Assembly: GCF_028416595.1 (NCBI RefSeq)
Contig: NZ_JAMQKC010000004.1
Location: forward strand, 62,001-126,000
Direction: 5' to 3'
Length of the DNA: 64,000 bases
DNA from: Aquibacillus salsiterrae
GTDB taxonomy: Bacteria; Bacillota; Bacilli; Bacillales; Amphibacillaceae
Every line of letters begins with the position of its first letter. Position 1 is the first letter of the stretch. A program made the translations under genes and the position numbers. Positions 1 through 6,806 of this stretch are shown here, in pieces. Under the pieces are notes generated by a model that did not search any database, was not told where the DNA came from, and was given only the letters and a program-made list of their open reading frames with translations.

Positions 1-137
<137 letters not shown>

Positions 138-158
138 TTATATTCCTCCCTCAAATAT

Positions 159-989
159 TTAAATAGCCTTTTCAATCGTTTCTGCTGCATGTGACTTTTC
201 TTTCTTTAGTTCTGCATTTACAGCTGCAATAATGATTCCTCCAATGATAATTGATAATACCCAAAACGAAACAGAAAATTCACCAGCGAAAATAGCTTTA
301 TAGAAAAGCGCCCCATAGACGCCACCTAAAATCGGTCCTACAACCGGTATCCAAGCATAACCCCAGTCTGAACCTCCTTTACCGATGATTGGTAGAACAG
401 CATGAGCAATTCGTGGTCCAAGATCACGAGCTGGATTAATCGCATACCCAGTTGTACCACCTAGTGACATACCGATTGCTACTATTAATAAACCTACAAT
501 TGCAGGATTTAGCCCTTGTGAAAATTCATTTGCTCCAATAAAGGATAAACCCATTAAAAGGACAAACGTACCAATAATTTCACTTACTAAGTTAGACAGA
601 GGACTACGCACTGCTGGATCTGTTGAAAATACAGCTAGCTTTGCTCCCTTATCTTTGGTCTCCTTCCAGTGTGGAAGATATTGAAAGTAAACAATTGCTG
701 CTCCGATAAATGCGCCAATCGTTTGAGCAAGTATATACGAAGGTACCTTTTCCCAAGGAAAATCACCTACTGACGCCAAACCAATAGTAACGGCCGGGTT
801 TATGTGTGCACCTGAAATACTACCAACTGCATAAACTGCCATCGTAACAGCAAGACCCCAACCAATTGATATGACAATCCAACCCGATCCTTCTGCTTTT
901 GATTTTTTTAATACGACACCACCTACAACTCCACCACCAAAAATTATCAAAATCATTGTACCAATAAGTTCTGCTAAAAACTCTGACAT
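159..989 (-). CDS. glpF: Glycerol uptake facilitator (aquaglyceroporin)
   Basis: A 276-residue membrane protein of the MIP family. Both NPA motifs are visible: SGAHINPAVT in the first half and GYAINPARDLGPR in the second; the Asp after the second NPAR is the residue that marks glycerol-conducting members. About six hydrophobic membrane segments are present. I chose the ATG at 989 (MSEFLAEL) because an AAGGGGTGG ribosome site precedes it; an upstream in-frame start at 1010 has no such site. It passively admits glycerol, which the adjacent kinase traps. The long leader upstream carries an attenuator and the glpP gene follows further upstream, as in B. subtilis. Confidence 0.95.
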   Translation of the reverse strand: MSEFLAELIGTMILIIFGGGVVGGVVLKKSKAEGSGWIVISIGWGLAVTMAVYAVGSISGAHINPAVTIGLASVGDFPWEKVPSYILAQTIGAFIGAAIVYFQYLPHWKETKDKGAKLAVFSTDPAVRSPLSNLVSEIIGTFVLLMGLSFIGANEFSQGLNPAIVGLLIVAIGMSLGGTTGYAINPARDLGPRIAHAVLPIIGKGGSDWGYAWIPVVGPILGGVYGALFYKAIFAGEFSVSFWVLSIIIGGIIIAAVNAELKKEKSHAAETIEKAI

Positions 990-1062
990 CGAAAACCACC
1001 CCTTAATCATAGTTTAGAAGATGTAAACCTTAACAAATTACGTGCACGTATCAATAGAGACC

Positions 1063-1127
1063 AAAAAAGCCTACACTACAAGATATGTACTTTTTCCTAG
1101 GAAAGTACAAAACTTGTTGTGTGGGCT
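1063..1127 (-). terminator. Attenuator hairpin in the glpF leader
   Basis: On the minus strand AGCCCACACAACAAG (1127-1113) pairs with CTTGTAGTGTAGGCT (1083-1069), with an inner GTACTTT/AAAGTAC helix, and is followed directly by six T. It lies about 75 bases before the glpF start. In B. subtilis such leader terminators in the glp regulon are overcome by GlpP bound to glycerol-3-phosphate. Here glpP is the next gene upstream, so the same control is the natural reading. Confidence 0.85.
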
Positions 1128-1168
1128 CCGAATCTCCATCACAATTTCTTAACTTGTTATAGATACAT

Positions 1169-1196
1169 AATATATCATTATTGTAAACGCTGTCAA
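1169..1196 (-). promoter_or_regulatory. glpFK promoter with overlapping cre site
   Basis: On the minus strand TTGACA (1196-1191) is separated by 16 bases from TATATT (1174-1169), which has an extended TGa before the -10. The sequence TGACAGCGTTTACA (1195-1182) overlaps the -35 and matches the CcpA cre consensus TGWAANCGNTNWCA with one mismatch. This predicts catabolite repression of glycerol uptake in addition to antitermination. Confidence 0.75.
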
Positions 1197-1244
1197 TACA
1201 TCGAATCATTTTTATTCAAAAAATTAAAATAAAACGGTTCAACA

Positions 1245-1328
1245 CTTTTGGGATAAATAAATTCATTGATTAAATAAAAGAACTCGGACAAGTTGCATTA
1301 ATTAATCTTACTTTATTTATCCCAAAAG
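1245..1328. repeat. Perfect 17-bp inverted repeat with 50-bp loop
   Basis: CTTTTGGGATAAATAAA at 1245-1261 is exactly repeated as its reverse complement at 1312-1328. It lies in the 550-base gap between glpP and the glpF promoter, where no gene is seen apart from an unsupported 31-codon ORF starting at 1352. It could be the ends of a tiny mobile element or a regulator site; neither can be shown here. Confidence 0.6.
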
Positions 1329-1542
1329 CCTAATTTGTAGGAGGTTACCCCATGGACCAGATTAAGAGATCAGGCGAAAACGAAATCTCAAATTTTTCAC
1401 GGCTCCTTTTCTTCTCATCAAGTATATCTATAACATTCCAGTATTAGAATTTTTACCAACTTGAACTTCTTTGGCTATTTTATCAGTAGACACAATTAGC
1501 GTTTGTATACATATTGAAGGTCACGAATAGAAAGACGTTTCA

Positions 1543-2082
1543 TCAATTCCAGAGATCACTTCTTGAAGTAGTTATCGCCTGTGCGCCACCCGCTAATGCA
1601 TTACGTACATCTTGTGTAGTTCTTATTAGTCCACCTGCAATAATAGGAAGGCCTGTCTTATCATAGATTTCTGAGATAATTGAAGGTACAATTCCTGGTA
1701 AAACTTCAATATAATCAGGTTTCAGATTATTTATTAACTTAATATTGTGGTTTATCGCTGTACTATCTAGAGCGAATAACCTTTGGATAGCTATTACCTT
1801 ATGTTTTTTTGCAGAGGATATCACACTACCTCTTGTTGATAATATACCATCCACTTTTAAATCATTCACCAAGTATTCCATGCCAAATTCGTCAGCTTTT
1901 AGCCCTTGGATTAAATCCGCATGTACAAAAACAATTTTGTTTTTTTGTTTGGAATACTTGACTAAATTACCAATCTGCGAAAGTCTTGTCTCCAAGAAAA
2001 TAACGTGATTATGATTACCCTCTATTGCCTTCTCGAAATCTTTCATATTTCTTATTGCCGGTAATATTCCAGTTAATTCCAT
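1543..2082 (-). CDS. glpP: Glycerol-3-phosphate responsive antiterminator
   Basis: A 179-residue protein matching the GlpP family in length and in its TIM-barrel-like layout: N-terminal ELTGILPAIRNMKDFEKAI, a central VFVHADLIQGLKADEFGMEYL block, and a C-terminal phosphate-site region LPIIAGGLIRTTQDVRNALAGGAQAITTS. GlpP binds glycerol-3-phosphate and glp leader mRNA to prevent premature termination. The start ATG has a GGAGA ribosome site. It is upstream of the attenuated glpF leader on the same strand, the B. subtilis order. A separate promoter precedes glpF, so glpP need not be cotranscribed with it. Confidence 0.93.
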   Translation of the reverse strand: MELTGILPAIRNMKDFEKAIEGNHNHVIFLETRLSQIGNLVKYSKQKNKIVFVHADLIQGLKADEFGMEYLVNDLKVDGILSTRGSVISSAKKHKVIAIQRLFALDSTAINHNIKLINNLKPDYIEVLPGIVPSIISEIYDKTGLPIIAGGLIRTTQDVRNALAGGAQAITTSRSDLWN

Positions 2083-2250
2083 ATAAATTCTCCAATTCTT
2101 ATATTTTTAGAGCCAATGCCAATTTTCATCGCGTTCGATTTAATCGGATCTGCCCACATATTAATAGTATGAAAATCAATCGGCTGATAAGACGACCTTA
2201 CGCTAAAAATATTTATCTCAAGCTACTAAAATGTGTCAACCAAGGGAGAT

Positions 2251-3228
2251 TTAATAACTTCTAGGAATGGTATTTCCAATATCCCGCTTATCGAAAATGT
2301 CAGAAAAGGCTCGATAAAACGGTGGAACCTTATTGATTTTCCGGCTTGTATGTAAAACGTCTATATCAGGTAGTTCTGACCCCGGTAATGGATTGACTTC
2401 TCCGTACTCTTTACGCAAGGGGATGTTCCACTTTTTTATGTTTCGCGCTTCTACTAATATAGGAACCACTTTCTTACCGAACGACGTAAGTGCTATGCTT
2501 TTAACAAAATAATATTTTTCACTACCATAGTCATCGATTCTCGCTTGATCCTCTTCGCACATCCAAATCCCTAACCATTCCAAGTAAAGAAAGAGGTAAT
2601 TCCAGTCAAAGGTTAAGTTGGAAAGCAATCGTTCTTTGTCTAACTGTAAACCTGATTTCAGCTTTTCACTAATTAATATGTTAAAAACATCTGGAAGTAT
2701 ATCATGCACACCACTTACTTTTTTATCTAAAAGTCTTTTCCAATTGACGTCTACCCAGAATGTTTCTAGTAAAAAAAGGTACTTTTCGGTATCAGTCAGC
2801 TTGTAAAACACGCGCGATAAATCGGTTATGAGCAATCTAGGTGTAGTTGAATCAAGTAAAGTTTTTTCAACTAACCTCCCCGCGAGTGCTATGTGATAGA
2901 AGAAATGAATATACGGGTAATGTATCTGCTGACTGTTAGCTGTTACATTCTCTGCCTTAACGGACATACACTCATTAAGCTTGGGCAAGCTTTTCTCATA
3001 AATATACTCAGCGGTCTTAGTGATTGGAACAGGCTCTTTCTCTATATATTCAATAAATCGTGTGAAATCTTGTACGATATGGATTGGAAATCTTTTTCTG
3101 TCTTGTCTAAGGTCTGTGCTTTGATTATTTATTTTAGTAGAGGAAGCAACATTGTCCCATTCGTTTACGTCATCCAAAAAGCTATCGAGGGACAGTTGCT
3201 CCATCTTGAACATACGGTTATTGGCCAT
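2251..3228 (-). CDS. Hypothetical helical protein, unrecognised
   Basis: About 325 residues, predominantly helical, with no signal peptide or membrane segment. The block VQDFTRFIEYIEKEPVPITKTAEYIYEKSLPKLNE faintly recalls the helical extension found in pRiA4b ORF-3-like proteins, but the diagnostic domain is not visible, so I do not assign it. I prefer the ATG at 3228 (MANNRMF) because an AAAGGA site sits nine bases upstream; the open frame extends a few codons to 3246. It stands alone between glpP and a small palindromic repeat. Confidence 0.55.
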   Translation of the reverse strand: MANNRMFKMEQLSLDSFLDDVNEWDNVASSTKINNQSTDLRQDRKRFPIHIVQDFTRFIEYIEKEPVPITKTAEYIYEKSLPKLNECMSVKAENVTANSQQIHYPYIHFFYHIALAGRLVEKTLLDSTTPRLLITDLSRVFYKLTDTEKYLFLLETFWVDVNWKRLLDKKVSGVHDILPDVFNILISEKLKSGLQLDKERLLSNLTFDWNYLFLYLEWLGIWMCEEDQARIDDYGSEKYYFVKSIALTSFGKKVVPILVEARNIKKWNIPLRKEYGEVNPLPGSELPDIDVLHTSRKINKVPPFYRAFSDIFDKRDIGNTIPRSY

Positions 3229-3345
3229 ATTCATCATTCCTTTCACGCATCCCTACTTTATTTTGCCATGGTTAAAGAAGCGCGGGGCCGGTTCGCTTCC
3301 TTATTAGCTGATGTTGTTAAAATTTTTACCCGTTTAAATGCAAAG

Positions 3346-3370
3346 GCAAGGGTCAGCAATCACCCTTGCC
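3346..3370. repeat. Palindromic mini-repeat, copy 1
   Basis: Arms GGCAAGGGT and ACCCTTGCC around an 8-base loop, in a longer flank (TTTACCCG, then T-rich) also seen at 5399-5424 and 9031-9056. The loop here (cagcaatc) is the exact reverse complement of the loop in copy 2, although the outer flanks keep the same orientation. It may act as a weak terminator. Confidence 0.7.
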
Positions 3371-3398
3371 TTGTTATTCATCCATGAGAAAAGTGTGC

Positions 3399-3692
3399 TT
3401 AATTTATTCCATCCATAAGTTTTTTCAATTCTTCTACCGATAATTCCGTATACTTTGCAACTACTTCGTAAGACACTCCATCTTCTAGCAACTTTTTCGC
3501 AACTGTCCTCTTTGCTTCTTTTTTGCCTTCTTCTCTTCCTTCTTTTTTGCCTTCTAATTTACCTTCTAATTTACCCTCTAATTTACCTTCTAATTTACCC
3601 TCTGCTTTACCTTCCTCTCTCCCCTCAGCCTTCACTATTCTCTCAAACTCGCCCCAAGAAATTGGCATACTATCGCGATTAATATAAACCAT
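3399..3692 (-). CDS. Candidate intragenic C-terminal Rpn protein, copy 1
   Basis: Inside rpn copy 1 the minus strand carries AAAGGAGGG (3708-3700), seven bases before an in-frame ATG (3692-3690) that begins MVYINRDSMPISW. This is a better ribosome site than that of the full gene. Initiation here gives a 97-residue protein made of the EGKL repeats and helical tail without the nuclease. Small proteins made from inside rpn genes act as antitoxins in E. coli, as I recall; the same role is inferred here. Confidence 0.55.
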   Translation of the reverse strand: MVYINRDSMPISWGEFERIVKAEGREEGKAEGKLEGKLEGKLEGKLEGKKEGREEGKKEAKRTVAKKLLEDGVSYEVVAKYTELSVEELKKLMDGIN

Positions 3693-4445
3693 TTCTTTTC
3701 CCTCCTTTATTTCGATTAATTGTTCTCTCAGCTTTTTTGTTAGTTCTAGTGGAATTTGTAGTAAGTAGTCAATGAAGTAGATTAATACCGAAATATACAT
3801 GCGATTATATTCGTGAGGATATTTTCTTTTCTGTGACAGTATTTTCATCAATTTGATCTTAAATTGATAGCGTTTCTCCACGTCATCTTTTGTTTCATGA
3901 ACGTATTTCGCTGCTAGTATCGCCATTGCAAATGGGTTATCTGATTTAAGCAGCTCGTCTTCGCTGTAGTCACTAATTTCAAACAAATTATATTGATACG
4001 TTAATGACGTCCCATGCAGCGCATAGTGATATTCACCCTTTGTTAAAACATTTGAATGACCCGTTAATACCGCCATTGCCACAACATCGACATTGAACTT
4101 ATCATAGATGTGATAGAAGTATCGAAACATTCTTTTCGAGAAATTCTCTCTTGGACTTCCCTCAATTTCAATGTGAATAATCAGCCACTTTTCTTCGCCA
4201 GCCTTAGAATATACCTTAACAATTTGATCTGCAATTTGTTTCCCTTTCTTTTCCTGAATAATCTCTTTAAACAATTCTTGTTCAAGAAACTCAGGCTGCT
4301 TGGAAAAATCAAGTTCTTCTGCTAATTCTGGGATAAAAAACAAAATAAACTCTTCAAATAATTCATGAATAATCTTTTTCCACAAGCCATCATGATCAAT
4401 TACACGATAATCATTTGGTCGTTCTAATACAATATTTGTTAGCAT
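3399..4445 (-). CDS. Rpn family recombination-promoting nuclease, copy 1
   Basis: A 348-residue protein of the Rpn/PDDEXK-type family. The core has DYRVIDHDGLWKKIIHELF at the N-terminus and the nuclease-strand motif LIIHIEIEG followed by RMFRYFYHIYDKFN. The C-terminus is a low-complexity run of EGKL units (12-base DNA repeat) and a short helical tail AKKLLEDGVSYEVVAKYTEL. Rpn proteins are DNA endonucleases tied to recombination and phage defence in E. coli. I chose MLTNIVLERP at 4445, preceded by AAAGGTTGTGG. The sequence is about 97% identical to copy 3 at 34.1 kb by eye. A perfect internal ribosome site lies near residue 252 (see 3399-3692). Confidence 0.85.
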   Translation of the reverse strand: MLTNIVLERPNDYRVIDHDGLWKKIIHELFEEFILFFIPELAEELDFSKQPEFLEQELFKEIIQEKKGKQIADQIVKVYSKAGEEKWLIIHIEIEGSPRENFSKRMFRYFYHIYDKFNVDVVAMAVLTGHSNVLTKGEYHYALHGTSLTYQYNLFEISDYSEDELLKSDNPFAMAILAAKYVHETKDDVEKRYQFKIKLMKILSQKRKYPHEYNRMYISVLIYFIDYLLQIPLELTKKLREQLIEIKEGKEMVYINRDSMPISWGEFERIVKAEGREEGKAEGKLEGKLEGKLEGKLEGKKEGREEGKKEAKRTVAKKLLEDGVSYEVVAKYTELSVEELKKLMDGIN

Positions 4446-4534
4446 TATTTTACCACAACCTTTAGCTTTTGATAACATGATTATACCATATAAATAGAAC
4501 AAATGTTCTTATTTATTTAATGTTTTTTTAATTA

Positions 4535-4645
4535 AAAAAGAGAAGTGCGTGAACACTTCCCTTCGTTTCGTAACGACGTATATCTTTCAATGTCCTCACT
4601 CCAAGGACAAAACACACCTTTTGTCTTTCGACAGGGTCTGACCCC
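4535..4645. repeat. Perfect 111-bp direct repeat, left copy
   Basis: Identical base for base to 5515-5625, in the same orientation, 980 bases apart. It contains the hairpin GAAGTGCGTGAACACTTC and ends in the palindrome GACAGGGTCTGACCCC. The pair encloses a toxin-antitoxin module and an rpn fragment. Confidence 0.9.
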
Positions 4646-4770
4646 CGTCTATATGAATTTGGTTAGACTTCGTTTGATAAAAAATGTATAATAAAGATAA
4701 GTATAGACATACACTGTTACCACTAGGAAAAGGGTTGGTGAGATGTATGTGTGAAACAGGGGATGAAGAA

Positions 4771-4941
4771 ATGGCATTAGATATGCATGTAAAAATTAAA
4801 TCAGAAAAAGAGTATATTGCAGAGTCCCTTAAAGATGCTGTTAATGAAATGAATGCCAAAAAAGAGGGAAAACTCCCTAGAAGATCAGCAAGAGATATGT
4901 TGAAAAGCATTAAAGAAGATATGGAGAATGGTAATTTGTAA
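4771..4941 (+). CDS. Antitoxin of a RelE/ParE-type module
   Basis: A 56-residue acidic-basic helical protein beginning MALDMHVKIKSEKEYIAESLKDAV, ending two bases before the toxin start. Small size, position and lack of other domains fit a type II antitoxin. The open frame extends upstream to 4684, but those codons overlap the likely promoter; AGGGGATGAAGAA precedes the chosen ATG. Antitoxins of this type bind and neutralise the partner and usually repress the operon. No DNA-binding fold can be named with certainty. Confidence 0.65.
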   Translation: MALDMHVKIKSEKEYIAESLKDAVNEMNAKKEGKLPRRSARDMLKSIKEDMENGNL

Positions 4942-4943
4942 TA

Positions 4944-5318
4944 ATGGGCTATTTTGTTGATACTGTTACACGTTTCGAACGTGAATTAAGAAAATTAATT
5001 AAAAAGTATCCTCATTCATTTGATGAGGTTGAACATCTAATTGATGAATTAGAAAAAGGAAATTTATTAGGTGATGATATCCCCGGTTTAGATATTCCTA
5101 ATAACAAAGTCTTTAAAACACGACTGCCAAATTCAGATGCTAATAAAGGGGAACGTGGTGGGTTTAGGGTTATCTATTATGTTTTAACTAGTGAAGAAGA
5201 AATCTTTTTACTGACCATGTATTCGAAATCAGATAAAGAAGATATTTCAAGTAGTGAGATAATCAAAATTATCAAAAAGTATATTCATGATCCTCATAAG
5301 AAACAAGGTACTTCTTAA
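4944..5318 (+). CDS. RelE/ParE-family toxin
   Basis: A 124-residue protein with the RelE/ParE layout: N-terminal helical hairpin (FERELRKLIKKYPHSF), then a beta-rich core with KTRLPNSDANKGERGGFRVIYYV and LLTMYSKSDKEDIS, the conserved strand pattern of this family. Members inhibit translation or DNA gyrase. It follows the antitoxin by two bases, as expected for cotranslation. The pair sits between the 111-bp direct repeats, so homologous recombination could delete it. Confidence 0.8.
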   Translation: MGYFVDTVTRFERELRKLIKKYPHSFDEVEHLIDELEKGNLLGDDIPGLDIPNNKVFKTRLPNSDANKGERGGFRVIYYVLTSEEEIFLLTMYSKSDKEDISSSEIIKIIKKYIHDPHKKQGTS

Positions 5319-5398
5319 ATAAAAGGAATGCAGGGACAGTTCTTGCGCTTCCTTGCTGATGAGATTAGAATAAATTGTTTACCCGTTAAATCAAATCA

Positions 5399-5424
5399 GG
5401 CAAGGGTGATTGCTGACCCTTGCC
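5399..5424. repeat. Palindromic mini-repeat, copy 2
   Basis: GGCAAGGGT and ACCCTTGCC arms with loop gattgctg, the reverse complement of the copy 1 loop, in the same outer flank (TGTTTACCCGTTAAATCAAATCA upstream). Confidence 0.7.
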
Positions 5425-5431
5425 TTCTTAT

Positions 5432-5506
5432 TTAACCCTCAGCCATCACTATTCTCTCAAACTCGCCCCAAGAAATTGGCATACTATCGCGGTTAATATA
5501 AACCAT
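5432..5506 (-). pseudogene. rpn fragment (start of the C-terminal region only)
   Basis: Encodes MVYINRDSMPISWGEFER and a few more residues, nearly identical to rpn copies 1 and 3 from their internal ATG onward, then stops after 24 codons. The ribosome site present in the intact copies is lost. The fragment abuts the right-hand 111-bp repeat, marking a recombination scar. Confidence 0.8.
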
Positions 5507-5514
5507 TTCATTTG

Positions 5515-5625
5515 AAAAAGAGAAGTGCGTGAACACTTCCCTTCGTTTCGTAACGACGTATATCTTTCAATGTCCTCACTCCAAGGACAAAACACACCTT
5601 TTGTCTTTCGACAGGGTCTGACCCC
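5515..5625. repeat. Perfect 111-bp direct repeat, right copy
   Basis: Identical to 4535-4645. It ends exactly one base before the stop codon of the chromate transporter gene, so the repeat reaches the edge of that coding sequence. Confidence 0.9.
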
Positions 5626-6156
5626 TTATAAAAAGATTCCACCATACGCCAAAGCAAATACAATGACAAAGGCGGGATTTAGCTTTACTTTTTCCAATAA
5701 GATAAAGCTAACAACAACTAAAAGGATAGTCTGCCAGATACCAACGCCATCGTAGGAGGTTTGGAAGAAGCTAAACGCCATTCCCCCTAACAAAATTGCG
5801 ATCGTTGGTCTAATTAAAGCGGTCATCAACTTTACTTTTGGCGAGTCTTTAAATTTGTTTAAGACACTAAGCAAGACAATCATTAAAATCAACGACGGAG
5901 CAACCGTCGCAAACACACCGACAACCGCACCCAATACCCCACCTTGCTGAAAGCCGATGTATCCAGCCATCTTCGTTGCAATTGGTCCGGGCAGCGCATT
6001 TGCCATTGCCAACATCTCACTAAATTGTTGGACCGACATCCAGCCAAAACGTCCAACTACTTCATTTTCAACTAACGGAATCGACGCCGGACCACCGCCG
6101 TAACCGACAATACCCGGAATGAAAAATGCGATGAAAATTTGCCAATAAGTAATCAT
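5626..6156 (-). CDS. Chromate transporter subunit, C-terminal-type half
   Basis: A 176-residue CHR-domain membrane protein with GYGGGPASIPLVENEVV and NALPGPIATKMAGYIGF motifs and about five membrane segments. In Firmicutes the CHR superfamily often occurs as two short genes, each one CHR domain, acting together as an anion (chromate/sulfate-type) transporter; B. subtilis ywrA/ywrB is the model. It overlaps the upstream partner by four bases (ATGA-type coupling). Substrate is inferred only from family. Confidence 0.85.
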   Translation of the reverse strand: MITYWQIFIAFFIPGIVGYGGGPASIPLVENEVVGRFGWMSVQQFSEMLAMANALPGPIATKMAGYIGFQQGGVLGAVVGVFATVAPSLILMIVLLSVLNKFKDSPKVKLMTALIRPTIAILLGGMAFSFFQTSYDGVGIWQTILLVVVSFILLEKVKLNPAFVIVFALAYGGIFL

Positions 6157-6734
6157 AAGCTCATTTTCCCCCTCACCTTTTCATCCTCTTTCTGTTCCTT
6201 TTCCTTATGAGGCTTGACCAGTGCATAAACTAATAAAGCACCAATCAAAAATGCAGGGTGGACACCTGCAACTTCAATTAATAATACCGATACGACTACT
6301 AATATACTCATAACTACCCAGCCGAGCCCACCTTTTGCTTTTTTCAAAAATTCATAGGTTAGAACGGCAAGCATCACACCAACTACCGGCACAACGGCAC
6401 GAGTCATCCCTTGCACCCATGGCTGATCACTCATCGACGCTAAAAAGGTTAATAACAAGATCATAATAACAATTGTCGGAATAATCGTTGCGAGTACAGC
6501 ATTTACCATACCCCATAGCCCCGCAACACGGTAGCCAATATAGCCGGCCATCTTGGTTGCAATCGGGCCTGGCAATGAATTACATAGAGCTAAGATGTTA
6601 GAAAATTCTTCATCATCTAACCATTTATATTTCTCGACTACTTCTTTTTTTACAAGTGGGATGGATGAAGGACCACCTCCATAGCCAAGCATCCCAACTC
6701 GAAAAAAGGCTATAAAAATATGCCACTGCGTCAT
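6153..6734 (-). CDS. Chromate transporter subunit, N-terminal-type half
   Basis: A 193-residue CHR-domain protein, paralogous to its downstream partner: GYGGGPSSIPLVKKEVV and NSLPGPIATKMAGYIGY are shared. It ends in a short, highly charged cytoplasmic tail rich in Lys and Glu. The two genes overlap and probably form a heterodimer. The next gene upstream is a gamma-glutamyltransferase-like gene, a neighbourhood also seen for B. subtilis ywrA, ywrB and ywrD. Confidence 0.87.
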   Translation of the reverse strand: MTQWHIFIAFFRVGMLGYGGGPSSIPLVKKEVVEKYKWLDDEEFSNILALCNSLPGPIATKMAGYIGYRVAGLWGMVNAVLATIIPTIVIMILLLTFLASMSDQPWVQGMTRAVVPVVGVMLAVLTYEFLKKAKGGLGWVVMSILVVVSVLLIEVAGVHPAFLIGALLVYALVKPHKEKEQKEDEKVRGKMSL

Positions 6735-6806
6735 AGTTAAGTCCCCCGAACAAACGATTATCTTATTTTTTTAGAAAAGCAAAACGAAAGCGCCATAAAT
6801 AGGCGC

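Noticed and set aside
1352-1447. 31-codon plus-strand ORF with GGAGG upstream between glpP and glpF
   Set aside because: The ribosome-like site is suggestive, but the peptide is short, has no family, and the region looks like decayed sequence.
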